NCBI RefSeq assembly: GCF_021601385.1
Contig: NZ_BQHO01000004.1
Coordinates: forward strand, 186,001-250,000
Length of the DNA: 64,000 bases
Reading direction: 5' to 3'
From: Pseudomonas parasichuanensis
GTDB lineage: Bacteria > Pseudomonadota > Gammaproteobacteria > Pseudomonadales > Pseudomonadaceae
Made by a program: the position numbers and the translations under genes. This document shows positions 8,877-17,900 of this stretch, in pieces. Positions within the stretch are counted from its first letter, which is position 1, and the number at the start of each line of letters is the position of its first letter. The notes beneath the pieces are model-generated. The model saw nothing but the letters and a program-made list of their open reading frames with translations, searched no databases and was not told where the DNA came from.

Positions 8877-8975
8877 ACAACCCCCTTGACGTTGGATCAC
8901 GGCATGTAATCCCTAGGCATAACGCTTATGCCAATTATATTACCAACCTCGGGGGTCTGTGCGCTCGCTGCTTGT

Positions 8976-9416
8976 TCAGCGGTTTGGACGCTCCAGGCGC
9001 AGCGCCTCGGGCGTGGCCGGCAGGCGCTCGACCACCCGCAGTTTCTCCGGCGCCTGGCTGTCGCGCCAGGCCCTGAAGCGGCTCAGTTCATCGGCCACGG
9101 TCTTCAATACCCAGCCGAGCACGGCGATATCATCGAGGAAACCGACCCCCAACAGCCAATCGGGAATCGCATCCAGGGGGCTGACGAAATACAGCAGCCC
9201 GGCGACGACGGTCACCAGCGCCTTGGGGCTCACCGCGCGGTACTCGCCACGCCACCAGGCCAGGCACAGGGCCTGCATCAGCCGCACATCCTCACGCAAC
9301 TGGCCAAGCTTGGGCCCCTTGCGCGCGACCGCAAACAACAGCGCCGGCAAACGCCCACGGCTGAGCAGGCGCTCGGCCAGCGGCAGGAAACGGGCGAAAT
9401 TCCAGGGAGCGCTCAT
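8976..9416 (-). CDS. DUF1232 (YkvA-family) protein
   Basis: The 146-residue protein holds the DUF1232 core YFVSPLDAIPDWLLGVGFLD near residues 85-105, in which P/D residues sit at the end of a hydrophobic helix. The function of this family is unknown; members are small and membrane-associated. The start at 9416 (MSAPWNFARF) has GGAGG just upstream; a longer frame to 9449 would run through a pair of DnaA-box sequences. It is a single gene, convergent with nothing and divergent from the fkpA terminator region. Confidence 0.85.
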   Translation of the reverse strand: MSAPWNFARFLPLAERLLSRGRLPALLFAVARKGPKLGQLREDVRLMQALCLAWWRGEYRAVSPKALVTVVAGLLYFVSPLDAIPDWLLGVGFLDDIAVLGWVLKTVADELSRFRAWRDSQAPEKLRVVERLPATPEALRLERPNR

Positions 9417-9439
9417 GCAACCTCCAGAGCAACGGACAG

Positions 9440-9462
9440 TTATCCACATTTATTGTGGATAA
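9440..9462. promoter_or_regulatory. Two convergent perfect DnaA boxes
   Basis: TTATCCACA at 9440-9448 and its reverse complement TGTGGATAA at 9454-9462 face each other with 5 bp between. Each is a perfect match to the DnaA consensus TTATNCACA. The pair ends 24 bp upstream of the DUF1232 start codon. It could be a DnaA-responsive operator, or a 9-bp RNA hairpin without a T run. Confidence 0.6.
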
Positions 9463-9645
9463 CCTTGTGAACAGGACCGCCTTTGCGCCGCTCGGCGCCC
9501 GCCGGACAAGGGCCGGGCACGGATCGGGCGTTTTTTACACAGCCGTTTCAATTGCGCAAACGTTTTGCGACAACCCGCCGCAGGTTCATCCCACGGCATT
9601 GCTTGCGACAGTGAAGGACGTCAGCGGTTCGCGTCAACCACCTGC

Positions 9646-9680
9646 AAAAACGACGACGCCCCGTCGAAACGGGGCGTCGT
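9646..9680 (-). terminator. Intrinsic terminator after fkpA
   Basis: An 11-bp perfect stem at 9653-9663/9670-9680 (ACGACGCCCCG paired with CGGGGCGTCGT) has a 6-base loop. On the minus strand it is followed by CG and TTTTT. It lies 20 bases past the fkpA stop. Confidence 0.92.
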
Positions 9681-9699
9681 TGTACAGCAAAGGGTGCGC

Positions 9700-10428
9700 T
9701 TACTCAGCCTGGGCCGGTTCGGCGTCCTGCTTGCTCGGGTCTTTGATGCCCAGCAGTTCCAGGTCGAAGACCAGGACCGAGTTGGCCGGGATCAGCGGGC
9801 TCGGGCTCTGGGCGCCGTAGGCCAGCTCGGCCGGAATGTACAGCTTGTACTTCTCGCCGACATGCATCAGTTGCAGGCCTTCGACCCAGCCCGGGATCAC
9901 GCCGCTGACCGGCAGGTCGATCGGGGCGCCGCGCTCGACGGAGCTGTCGAACACCTTGCCATCGATCAGCTTGCCTTCGTAGTGAACGGTCACGACATCA
10001 GTCGGTTTTGGCTGCGGGCCATCGGCCTTCTTCACCACTTCGTACTGCAGGCCCGAAGCCGTGGTGACCACGCCAGCTTTCTTGGCGTTTTCTTCCAGGA
10101 ACTTCTTGCCGGTGGCGGCAGCTTCTTCGCTGGCCTTGGCCAGACGCTCCTCAGCGCGCTTCTGCAGGGCGGAGAAGGCCTCGACCAGCTCTTCGTCCTT
10201 CAGGCGCTGTTCTTTCTTGCCGACCGCATCCTCGATACCTTGGGCGACAGCTTTCGAATCCAGGTCGTCCATGCCTTCCTGAGCCAGGCTCTTGCCCATG
10301 TTCAGGCCGATACCGTAGGAAGCTTTCTGTGCCGGAGTCTTCAGTTCGACGCTGCTGGTCTGGGCGTCGCAGCCCGCCAGCACCAGACCTACCAGGGCAA
10401 CCGCAGCCGCCAGACGAGTTTGTTTCAT
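9700..10428 (-). CDS. fkpA: FKBP-type peptidyl-prolyl isomerase lipoprotein (FkpA/Mip-like)
   Basis: The 242-residue protein begins with a lipoprotein signal (MKQTRLAAAVALVGLVLAGC; lipobox LAGC with Cys at 20). An N-terminal helical dimerisation domain (about 28-125) and a C-terminal FKBP domain (about 135-230) follow, with VVTVHYEGKLIDGKVFDSS, VIPGWVEGLQLMHVGEKYK and IPANSVLVFDLELLGI. It catalyses prolyl cis-trans isomerisation and chaperones folding in the periplasm, anchored to a membrane. It is monocistronic with its own intrinsic terminator. Whether fkpA or fklB is the better symbol cannot be settled from sequence alone. Confidence 0.92.
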   Translation of the reverse strand: MKQTRLAAAVALVGLVLAGCDAQTSSVELKTPAQKASYGIGLNMGKSLAQEGMDDLDSKAVAQGIEDAVGKKEQRLKDEELVEAFSALQKRAEERLAKASEEAAATGKKFLEENAKKAGVVTTASGLQYEVVKKADGPQPKPTDVVTVHYEGKLIDGKVFDSSVERGAPIDLPVSGVIPGWVEGLQLMHVGEKYKLYIPAELAYGAQSPSPLIPANSVLVFDLELLGIKDPSKQDAEPAQAE

Positions 10429-10643
10429 GCTGATTCCTTGTTCATGCGCCAGAGGGGCAAATCAGGGTAAAGCCGCGAGCTTATCAGGCGGCCACGACCA
10501 ATGGCTACCGGCATAGGAGCCAGGAAAGCCTGATAAGTTCCGGTATTTGAACAACAGACGCCAGTCCAGCAGACCGTGGAGTACCAGATCGCCATCACAC
10601 CCTTCGAGACAGTGGCTGAAAACGGCCCTGCCCAAAGACCTGC

Positions 10644-11576
10644 TCAGGGGTACAGGCCGTCCCGGTACTGCCCCGCCACCTCGCGCAGCACCTCGCACAC
10701 CCACTGCGCGGGGAGGCTCGGCGGCAAGTCGGCATTGCGGCAGATGCCCACCGAGCCGCCCGGCTCGCGCACGCCCAGGTCCAGCTCGGCCAGTTCGTTA
10801 CGGCGCAGGTCGAGCAACACCGCGTCGCGCGGCGCCACCCACAACGCATCGCTGCCCAGCAGGTAACGGCGGCTCAAGGCCAGCGACAGGGTTTCCAAGC
10901 GCTGTGCCGGCAACGCGATACCGCACTGCACGAACAGGCTGTCGGCGTGCCGGCGAATGGTGGTGCCCTGGGGCGGCAGCACCAGCGGATAGCTGCCCAC
11001 CTGCGCCCGCTCCACCGGTGCGCTGGCCAGCAGCGGGTGGCCCGGACGTACCACCAGGGCCATCGATTCGCTGTACAAGTGTTCGAATGACAGGCCCTGG
11101 ATCTGCGGGCTGTCGGTCATACGCCCGACCACCAGCTCCAGCTCGCCCAGGCGCAGTTGCCCGAGCAACTGCGCACTGACCCCGGTGACCACGCTGATCA
11201 CCAGGGCTTCATGGCGCTGGTGCAGGCGGCACAGCACTTCGGGCATCAGCAGGCCCTCGACCGTCGACAGCACGCCGATGCGCACCTGCGAGGGTGTCCT
11301 GGCGTCGCCACGCACGCTGCCCACGCCATCGCGCAGGGCCTGCACGCTGGGCCCGGCGTAACGCATGAAACGGGTGCCGGCGGGGGTCAGGTTGACGCCC
11401 AGGTGGGTGCGCTCGAACAGCCGTGCTTCGAGCAGGTCTTCCAGTTCCTTGAGGGTCTTGGAGATGGCCGGCTGGCTGATGGCGAGCACATCGGCGGCAC
11501 GGGCCAGGCTGCCCTGCCGGGCAATCTCCAGGAAGCACAGCAGGTGGCGAAACTTGATGCGGGTGTCGAGGTTCAT
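10644..11576 (-). CDS. LysR-family transcriptional regulator (PcaQ-like)
   Basis: The 310-residue protein has an N-terminal winged helix-turn-helix (FLEIARQGSLARAADVLAIS, QPAISKTLKELEDLLEARLF) and a C-terminal effector domain. The opening MNLDTRIKFRHLLCFLEIAR resembles PcaQ/GbpR-type activators, which respond to aromatic or sugar acids. No pca genes are in the window, so the target is unknown and could be distant. The start at 11576 gives the standard LysR length. The upstream side is a REP pair followed by nirD, so it is separate from the nitrite reductase unit. Confidence 0.88.
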   Translation of the reverse strand: MNLDTRIKFRHLLCFLEIARQGSLARAADVLAISQPAISKTLKELEDLLEARLFERTHLGVNLTPAGTRFMRYAGPSVQALRDGVGSVRGDARTPSQVRIGVLSTVEGLLMPEVLCRLHQRHEALVISVVTGVSAQLLGQLRLGELELVVGRMTDSPQIQGLSFEHLYSESMALVVRPGHPLLASAPVERAQVGSYPLVLPPQGTTIRRHADSLFVQCGIALPAQRLETLSLALSRRYLLGSDALWVAPRDAVLLDLRRNELAELDLGVREPGGSVGICRNADLPPSLPAQWVCEVLREVAGQYRDGLYP

Positions 11577-11648
11577 GCGAGGCAGTGTATCTGCGCGGGC
11601 GAGTGCTGTAATCCGTTGCCGTAGAGGCATGTCGGCTGCACTGGCCTC

Positions 11649-11711
11649 ATTGCCGGCAAGCCGGCTCCCACAGGAACCGCGTCTCCCTGTGGGAGCCGGC
11701 TTGCCGGCGAT
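11649..11711. repeat. REP pair, GCCGGCAAGCCGGC type
   Basis: Two facing copies at 11649-11672 and 11688-11711 share the TGTGGGAGCCGGCTTGCCGG core. They lie between nirD and the LysR gene and probably act as a stem-loop at the end of the nirBD message. Confidence 0.92.
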
Positions 11712-11725
11712 GAGGCCAGGTGAGA

Positions 11726-12088
11726 TTACCCCAAGCCAATCTCCACCTGCCCCGCCACCACCCGCACCGGCCACACCCGCAACTGCTGCGCGGCATCCTC
11801 CAGGCAACGCCCGTCCTGCAGGCTGAAATGCTGCTTGTACAGCGGCGCCGCCACCACCAGCTCACCCTGCAGGCTGCCCACCAGCCCGCGACCGATGATA
11901 TTGGCCCCCGAGCGCGGGTCGCGGTTGTCGATGGCGTACAACGCCTGCTCGTGCCCCGGCAGGTAGAACAGCGCCACCTGCTCGCCCGCATGCCATACCA
12001 CCACGCCGGAATCGGCAACCAGGTCGACGGCCTGGCACACGGCCTGCCAGGTGGTTTGCGTTGCTACAGCAGCATTGGACAGGTTCAT
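11726..12088 (-). CDS. nirD: Nitrite reductase [NAD(P)H] small subunit NirD
   Basis: The 120-residue Rieske-like protein is the small subunit of assimilatory nitrite reductase. As in other NirD proteins the fold is Rieske-type but the usual 2Fe-2S Cys/His ligands are not evident. It supports the NirB reaction nitrite + 3 NAD(P)H to ammonium in the cytoplasm. It overlaps the stop of nirB by one base (shared A of TGA/ATG), so translation is coupled. It is followed by a REP pair and not by a T-rich terminator. Confidence 0.95.
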   Translation of the reverse strand: MNLSNAAVATQTTWQAVCQAVDLVADSGVVVWHAGEQVALFYLPGHEQALYAIDNRDPRSGANIIGRGLVGSLQGELVVAAPLYKQHFSLQDGRCLEDAAQQLRVWPVRVVAGQVEIGLG

Positions 12089-14640
12089 CAGACAACCTCC
12101 TCATGGGTCGGGATCAGGTGCAACGCAGCAGCAGGCCGGCGCTGGCCACGCTCGCGGACGAAGTGCACATCGGGGTCGGCGCGCCGGTCGTTGACGAAGG
12201 TGCGAAAGCGCTTGAGTTTTTCCGGGTCGTTCAGGGCGTTGGCCCACTCGCATTCGTATTGCTCGACCACATGCTGCATCTGCGCTTCCAGCTCGGCGGC
12301 CAGGCCCAGGCTGTCGTCGAGGATCACCTGCTTGAGGTAGTCCAGCCCGCCATCCAGGCCTTCGCGCCACACCGAGGTGCGCTGCAGCTTGTCGGCGGTG
12401 CGGATGTAGAACATCAGCACCCGGTCGATCAGCCGTACCAGGGTTTCATCGTCCAGGTCGGTGGCGAACAGCTCGGCATGGCGCGGGCGCATGCCGCCGT
12501 TGCCGCACACGTACAGGTTCCAGCCCTTGTCGGTGGCGATCACGCCGATGTCCTTGCTCTGCGCCTCGGCGCACTCGCGGGTGCAGCCAGACACCGCGAA
12601 CTTGAGCTTGTGCGGCGAGCGCAGGCCCTTGTAGCGGTCCTCCAGGCGCAGGGCCATGGCCACGCTGTCCTGCACGCCATAGCGGCACCAGGTGCTGCCC
12701 ACGCAGGACTTCACCGTGCGGGTCGACTTGCCGTAGGCGTGGCCGGTCTCGAAACCGGCCTCGATCAGCTCGCCCCAGATCAGCGGCAGCTCATGCAGCT
12801 GGGCGCCGAACAGGTCGATGCGCTGGCCGCCGGTGATCTTGGTGTAGAGGTCGTACTTTTTCGCCACCTGGCCGATCACGATGAGTTTTTCCGGGGTGAT
12901 CTCGCCGCCAGGGATGCGCGGCACCACCGAGTAGGTGCCGTTCTTCTGCATATTGGCCATGAAGGTGTCGTTGGTGTCCTGCAGCGGCACCAGCGCCGGG
13001 TCCATGATCGGCTGGTTCCAACACGAGGCGAGGATATTGCCCACTGCCGGCTTGCAGATGTCACAGCCGACATGGCCTTTGCCGTGGCGTTCGAGCAACT
13101 CGTGGAAGCTGCGGATGCCCTCGACCCGCACCAGGCCGTAAAGCTCCTGGCGGGTGTAGGCAAAGTGCTCGCACAGGCTCTTGTCGACGGTCACGCCACG
13201 GGCGGTGAGCTCGTGTTCGAACACTTGCTTGAGCAGCGCCGCACAGCCGCCGCACCCGCTGGCCGCCTTGGTGCAGCCCTTGACCGCCGCAAGGTCGCTG
13301 CAGCCGCTGTCGATGGCCGCGCACACCGCGCCCTTGCTGACGTTGTGGCACGAGCAGATGGTCGCGCTGTCGGGCAACGCATCGGCGCCCAGCGCTGGCG
13401 CGCCGCCCCCTTGGGGCAGGATCAGCGCGGCCGGGTCGGCCGGCAGCTTGATGCCGTTCTGGGCGTATTGCAGCAGGGTGTCGTAATAGCTGTTGTCGCC
13501 CACCAGCACCGCGCCGATCACATGCTTGCCGCTGGCGTCCACCACCAGCCTGCGGTAGCTGGCGTTGGCTTCGTCGATGAAGCGGTAGCTGCGCGCGCCC
13601 GGGGTGGCGCCGTGGGCATCGCCGATGGAGCCGACATCCACCCCCAGCAGCTTGAGCTTGGTCGACATGTCGGCGCCAGTGAACTCGCCACTTGCCGCGC
13701 CCATCAACAGCGCTGCCAGGTTGCGCGCCATGGCATAGCCCGGGGCGACCAGGCCGAACACGCTGCCGTTCCACGAAGCGCACTCGCCGATGGCGAAAAT
13801 CTTCGGGTCGCTGGTGCGGCAATGCTTGTCGATCACCACGCCACCCCGGGCGGCGATCTCCAGGCCGCTGGCCCGGCCCAGGGCGTCCTGCGGGCGAATA
13901 CCGGCAGAGAACACGATCAGGTCGGTTTCCAGGTGTTCGCCGCCGTCGAAGTTCATGCGGTAGCGGTAGTCTTCACCGGCACTCACCGACTGGGTGGCAC
14001 GGGACAGGTGCACGCCCACGCCCAGCGCTTCGATCTGTGCCTTGAGTGCCGCGCCACCGTCGATGTCCAACTGCACCGGCATCAGCCGAGGAGCGAACTC
14101 CACCACATGGGCTTCCAGCCCCAACGACTTGAGTGCGTTGGCCGCTTCCAGCCCCAGCAGGCCACCGCCGACCACCACGCCACGGCGGGCATCACTGGCG
14201 GCGGCGCGGATCGCATCGAGGTCATCGAGGGTGCGGTAGACCAGGCGGGCGTTGCCGCTGCAGCCTTCGACCGGCGGCACGAACGGGTAGGAGCCGGTGG
14301 CCAGCACCAGTTGGTCATAACCGTAACGGCCCTCGGCGGTGACCACCTCGCAGCGCTCACGGTCGATCTCCAGCACCGCCTCGCCCAGGTGCAGGTGTAC
14401 GCCGTTGTCGCCGTAGTAGCCCTGCCCGCACAGGGCCAGGGTCTCGGCGCAGCTCCCGGCGAAGTATTCCGACAGGTGCACCCGGTCGTAGGCACGCTGG
14501 CGCTCTTCACCGAACACATGCAGCTCGAAGCGCTCGAGTGCGCCCTGCCCGATCAGTTGTTCGACACAGTGGTGGCCGACCATGCCGTTGCCGACGATGA
14601 CCAGTCGTGCCCGTTGTGCGCCGTTCGCTGTTGCCTTCAT
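12088..14640 (-). CDS. nirB: Nitrite reductase [NAD(P)H] large subunit NirB
   Basis: The 850-residue enzyme has an N-terminal FAD/NAD-binding oxidoreductase (LVIVGNGMVGHHCVEQLI; VVVGGGLLGLEAA). A BFD-type 2Fe-2S domain follows near 420-470 (ICSCHNVSKG … GCTKAASGCGGC), then a siroheme/4Fe-4S module whose ligands are CVGSTWC (about 645) and CTREC (about 686). It reduces nitrite to ammonium with NirD. ATG 14640 follows GAGGAAC on the coding strand; a longer frame upstream passes through the leader terminator and was rejected. The leader carries a sigma-54 promoter, an ANTAR-type hairpin and a terminator, which points to nitrogen- and nitrate-dependent control. Confidence 0.97.
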   Translation of the reverse strand: MKATANGAQRARLVIVGNGMVGHHCVEQLIGQGALERFELHVFGEERQRAYDRVHLSEYFAGSCAETLALCGQGYYGDNGVHLHLGEAVLEIDRERCEVVTAEGRYGYDQLVLATGSYPFVPPVEGCSGNARLVYRTLDDLDAIRAAASDARRGVVVGGGLLGLEAANALKSLGLEAHVVEFAPRLMPVQLDIDGGAALKAQIEALGVGVHLSRATQSVSAGEDYRYRMNFDGGEHLETDLIVFSAGIRPQDALGRASGLEIAARGGVVIDKHCRTSDPKIFAIGECASWNGSVFGLVAPGYAMARNLAALLMGAASGEFTGADMSTKLKLLGVDVGSIGDAHGATPGARSYRFIDEANASYRRLVVDASGKHVIGAVLVGDNSYYDTLLQYAQNGIKLPADPAALILPQGGGAPALGADALPDSATICSCHNVSKGAVCAAIDSGCSDLAAVKGCTKAASGCGGCAALLKQVFEHELTARGVTVDKSLCEHFAYTRQELYGLVRVEGIRSFHELLERHGKGHVGCDICKPAVGNILASCWNQPIMDPALVPLQDTNDTFMANMQKNGTYSVVPRIPGGEITPEKLIVIGQVAKKYDLYTKITGGQRIDLFGAQLHELPLIWGELIEAGFETGHAYGKSTRTVKSCVGSTWCRYGVQDSVAMALRLEDRYKGLRSPHKLKFAVSGCTRECAEAQSKDIGVIATDKGWNLYVCGNGGMRPRHAELFATDLDDETLVRLIDRVLMFYIRTADKLQRTSVWREGLDGGLDYLKQVILDDSLGLAAELEAQMQHVVEQYECEWANALNDPEKLKRFRTFVNDRRADPDVHFVRERGQRRPAAALHLIPTHEEVV

Positions 14641-14664
14641 AGCCGTTCCTCGATCACGGAAAAC

Positions 14665-14700
14665 AAAAAGGCGCCTGGAGCGTAAGCTCCAGGCGCCTTT
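14665..14700 (-). terminator. Leader terminator (attenuator) of nirB
   Basis: A 15-bp perfect stem (14667-14681/14686-14700, core GGCGCCTGGAGC/GCTCCAGGCGCC) with a 4-base loop is followed on the minus strand by TTTTTGTTTT. It lies only about 25 bases upstream of the nirB ATG and downstream of the promoter. It must therefore be overridden for nirB to be expressed, which is typical of NasT-type antitermination. Confidence 0.9.
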
Positions 14701-14731
14701 GCCTGTACTCATCAGTGTGAGGCCCCTGGTT

Positions 14732-14747
14732 TGATCGCCGTTGATCA
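14732..14747 (-). promoter_or_regulatory. ANTAR-type hairpin in the nirB leader
   Basis: On the minus strand, stem TGATC/GATCA encloses the hexaloop AACGGC. A at loop position 1 and G at position 4 are the bases recognised by ANTAR antiterminators such as NasT/NasR. It lies between the sigma-54 promoter and the leader terminator. Confidence 0.75.
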
Positions 14748-14771
14748 GTGGGGCTGTTGTGAATCTGTCAA

Positions 14772-14788
14772 AGCAGAGACTGTGCCAA
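14772..14788 (-). promoter_or_regulatory. Sigma-54 (-24/-12) promoter of nirBD
   Basis: Read on the minus strand, TTGGCACAGTCTCTGCT matches the consensus TGGCAC-N5-TTGCW with one change and has the invariant GG-N10-GC spacing. Transcription would start near 14762, giving a leader of about 120 nt. Confidence 0.82.
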
Positions 14789-14810
14789 GACCTGCATGTC
14801 GCGTTGCCTC

Positions 14811-14892
14811 ACCGGCTGCTTCGCGGGTAAACCCGCTCCCACAGGGCCTTCGCTGCTCCTGTGGGAGCGGGTTTACCCGCGAAGCAGCCGGC
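14811..14892. repeat. REP pair, CGGGTAAACCCG type
   Basis: Two facing copies at 14811-14845 and 14858-14891 contain GCTTCGCGGGTAAACCCGCT. The pair lies between the NtrC-like dyad and the sigma-54 promoter of nirB, just after the nasA stop. Confidence 0.95.
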
Positions 14893-14908
14893 ACAGGCCA
14901 CCCATGAA

Positions 14909-14925
14909 TGCACAGCCAAGGTGCA
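14909..14925. promoter_or_regulatory. NtrC-like binding dyad upstream of nirB
   Basis: TGCACAGCCAAGGTGCA keeps the outer halves of the NtrC consensus TGCAC-N7-GTGCA. It sits about 120 bp upstream of the -24 element, a normal enhancer distance. Confidence 0.65.
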
Positions 14926-14946
14926 CAGCTCCCCAACGCGGGGCAC

Positions 14947-17900
14947 TCAATACACATCCCGCCGATAACGCTTGTCGCGCCCCAGCGCCTCGACATAGGC
15001 ATCCGCCGCCGCCGCATCCATGCCGCCATGCTCGGCCACCAGCTTGCGCAATGCGCTATCCACATCCCTGGCCATGCGCTGGGCATCGCCGCAGATGTAG
15101 ACATATGCCCCCGCCTGCAACCACTGCCACAGCTCGGCGCCGTGCTCCAGCAGGCGCTGTTGCACATAGATCTTCTCGGCCTGATCGCGGGAAAACGCCG
15201 TGCTCAGGCGCAGGTGCCCGCTGGCCTGCCAGGCCTCCAGTTGCTCGCGGTAATAGAAATCGCAGGCCGCCTGCTGCTCGCCGAAGAACAGCCAGTTGCC
15301 CCCGCTGGCCGCGCGCACCTCGCGCTCCTGAAGGAACCCGCGAAACGGCGCCACACCGGTGCCGGGGCCGATCATGATGATCGGCAGGCTGTCGTCCTCG
15401 GGCAGGCGGAAGTGCCTGGACGGCTGCGGGAAGATTGCCACTTCCAGTGCCTGAGCCCGGTCGGCGAGAAACGCCGAGCAGACCCCTTTGCGCTCGCCGT
15501 AGCGCACGGTGGCCATCGTCAGGTGCACCTGCCCCGGGTGCGCGGCGAGGCTTGAGCTGATCGAGTACAGGCGCGGCTGCAGCGGCTTGAGCAGCGTCAG
15601 CCAGGTCTCCAGCGGTAACTGCTGGGGGTATTCGCGCAGCACGTCGGCCAGCTGACGGCCCCACAGCCAGTCTTTCAATTCGGTTTTGTCCTGCAGCAGA
15701 TCGCGCAACGCCTCGGCCGTCTGGCTGAACACTTCCAGCTGCTGCGGCGTAACCCGGGCGATTTCCAGGTGCCGCTCCAGGGCCACGGCCAGCGGCATCG
15801 GTGCGTGCCCCTTGAGCTCGACCTGGGCCTGGCCATCGAGCTGCATCAGTGCCAGCAGCTCGATGACCAGCGCCGGGCAGTTGCGCGGCCATACGCCCAA
15901 GGCATCGCCGGGCTGATAGGTGAAGCCGCTGCCGCTCAGGTCGAACACCACTTGGCGGGTTTCCTTGGTCGAGCCAGGGCCGCTGAGCAAGCGGTTCTCC
16001 AGCACCGGCGCCAGCCAGGGCTGCTGCTTGCTGTAGGTGTCTATCGGCTCGGGCTCAACGCAGGCTGGCGCGGCGCTACCCAACTCGGGCAGCAGGGCGG
16101 CCAGCCAGGTGCTGAAGGCTTCGTCATGGTCCGGCTCGCAATCGACCCGCGCCAACAGGCGTCGCCCGCCCAGTTCGGCCAGGCGCTGGTCGAGCTTGCG
16201 GCCAAACCCGCAGAACTGGTCGTAACTCGAATCGCCCAGCGCCAGTACCGCATAGGGCAGTGCCGCGCAATGCGCGCCCGCCTCGCCCTGCAGCGCCTGC
16301 CAAAACGCCGCGCCGCTGTCCGGGGCGTCACCATCGCCAAAGGTACTGGCGATCAGCAGCACGCTGGCGCTGCCCCGCAACTGCGCCGGGCTCACGGCCT
16401 CCATGCAGCTCAATTGCACCGCCAGCCCGGCCTCGCGCAGGTGCTGAGCGCAGCGTTCGGCCAGAGCCTCGCCCGTGCCGGTCTGCGAGGCCCAAAGTAC
16501 GTGGTGGCAGGGCGCTGCATCTATCATCGCCGGGACTGCCGCAGGCTGGGCGAACAGCCCGGCCAGCAAGCCATCGACGAACAGCCGCCGGGCCGGGGCC
16601 AGCGGCGCACTGGCCGGCAGGCTCGGCACGCCTTCGCTACGGGCCTGGCCCAGGCCGAGCAGGAAGCCCTGCAGGTAGTGACGTTCGTCCTCGGCCAGCA
16701 CCGGGGCCGGCAGTGCGTCCAGGCCCAGCAGGCGGGACAGGGTGGCGGTCGGCATGGCGGCAGGCTCCGAAGGGGTGGCAGTGTTCAGGTCGAGGGCCTC
16801 GATACGCTCGCCGGCCACCCGCTCCAGGGCCACGGCGCAGTGCTTGAAGGCCGGTTGCAGCGAGGTGGGGTCGACCGCATCGCAGGTCACCGCGTTGATC
16901 GCCAGTTGCTCGCCGTACAGGTCGTTCCAGTGGAACGGCGCAAAGCAGCCACCGGGCAATACCCGGTCACTGAGCCGCGCCGGCAGCAGCGCCCGGCCAC
17001 GGCGTGAGCGGATCGCCACCTGGTCCTTGTCGGCAATGCCCAGGCGCCGGGCGTCGTCAGGGTGGATCTCGACGAAGGGGCCGGGCTCCAGTTTGTTCAG
17101 GCTCGGCACCTTGCCGGTCTTGGTCAGGGTGTGCCACTGGTGCTGCACGCGGCCGGTGTTGAGCACGAAGGGATAGGCGTCGTCGGGCAGCTCGGCCGGC
17201 GGCAACCAGGGCCGGGCGAAAAAACGCGCCTTGCCGCTGGGCGTGGGGAAGGCCAGCGCCGGCAGCTGGCCTTGCGGGTCGCGCAGCAGGTGCTGGCTGA
17301 GGCCGTCGTTGCGGTAGCGCCATGGGCTGCGGTCGTCGTTTTGCCCTGGGGCGCACGGCCATTGTCGGGGGCGCTCGCGCAGCTCGGCGTAACCGATGCC
17401 GCGCAGGTCGTAGCCGGTGGCCGGGTTCCAGAAACGGCGGATTTCCTCGTACACCGCTTCGGCGTCGGGGTAGTCGAAGGCCTCGGCGTAGCCCATGGCG
17501 CAAGCGATACGGGCAATGATCCGCCAGTCCTCCAAACTTTCACCGGGCGCCGCGACGGCACGCGGCATCAGCGTGAGGTTGCGCTCGCTGTTGATCATCA
17601 CCCCTTCACCCTCGGCCCACAGCGCGGCGGGCAGGAGGATGTCGGCATGGCGGTTGGTTTCGCTGTCGAGAAACGCGTCCTGGCTGATCACCAGTTCGGC
17701 CTGGCCCAAGCCGTCGATCACCTGCTGGCGGTTGGCGACGCTGGCCACCGGGTTGCTGCAGATGATCCAGCAGGCCTTCACCTCGCCGGCCTTCATTTGC
17801 TCGAACAGCGCCACGGTGCCCTCGCCGCCTTCGCTGCGCAGATGGCCGGGCGGCAGTTGCCATTGCTGCTCGACGAACGCACGGTCAGCCTCGACCTGCG

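Noticed and set aside
10462-10704. A short minus strand ORF upstream of fkpA
   Set aside because: There is no ribosome site, and it overlaps the 3' part of the LysR gene in another frame. The composition is random-like.
10644-11576. Naming the LysR gene pcaQ
   Set aside because: The N-terminus is PcaQ-like but no protocatechuate genes are nearby, and sequence alone cannot decide.
12061-14685. An 874-codon open frame on the + strand opposite nirB
   Set aside because: It is the exact shadow of nirB, low in complexity and rich in His, Gln and Ala. It has no ribosome site.
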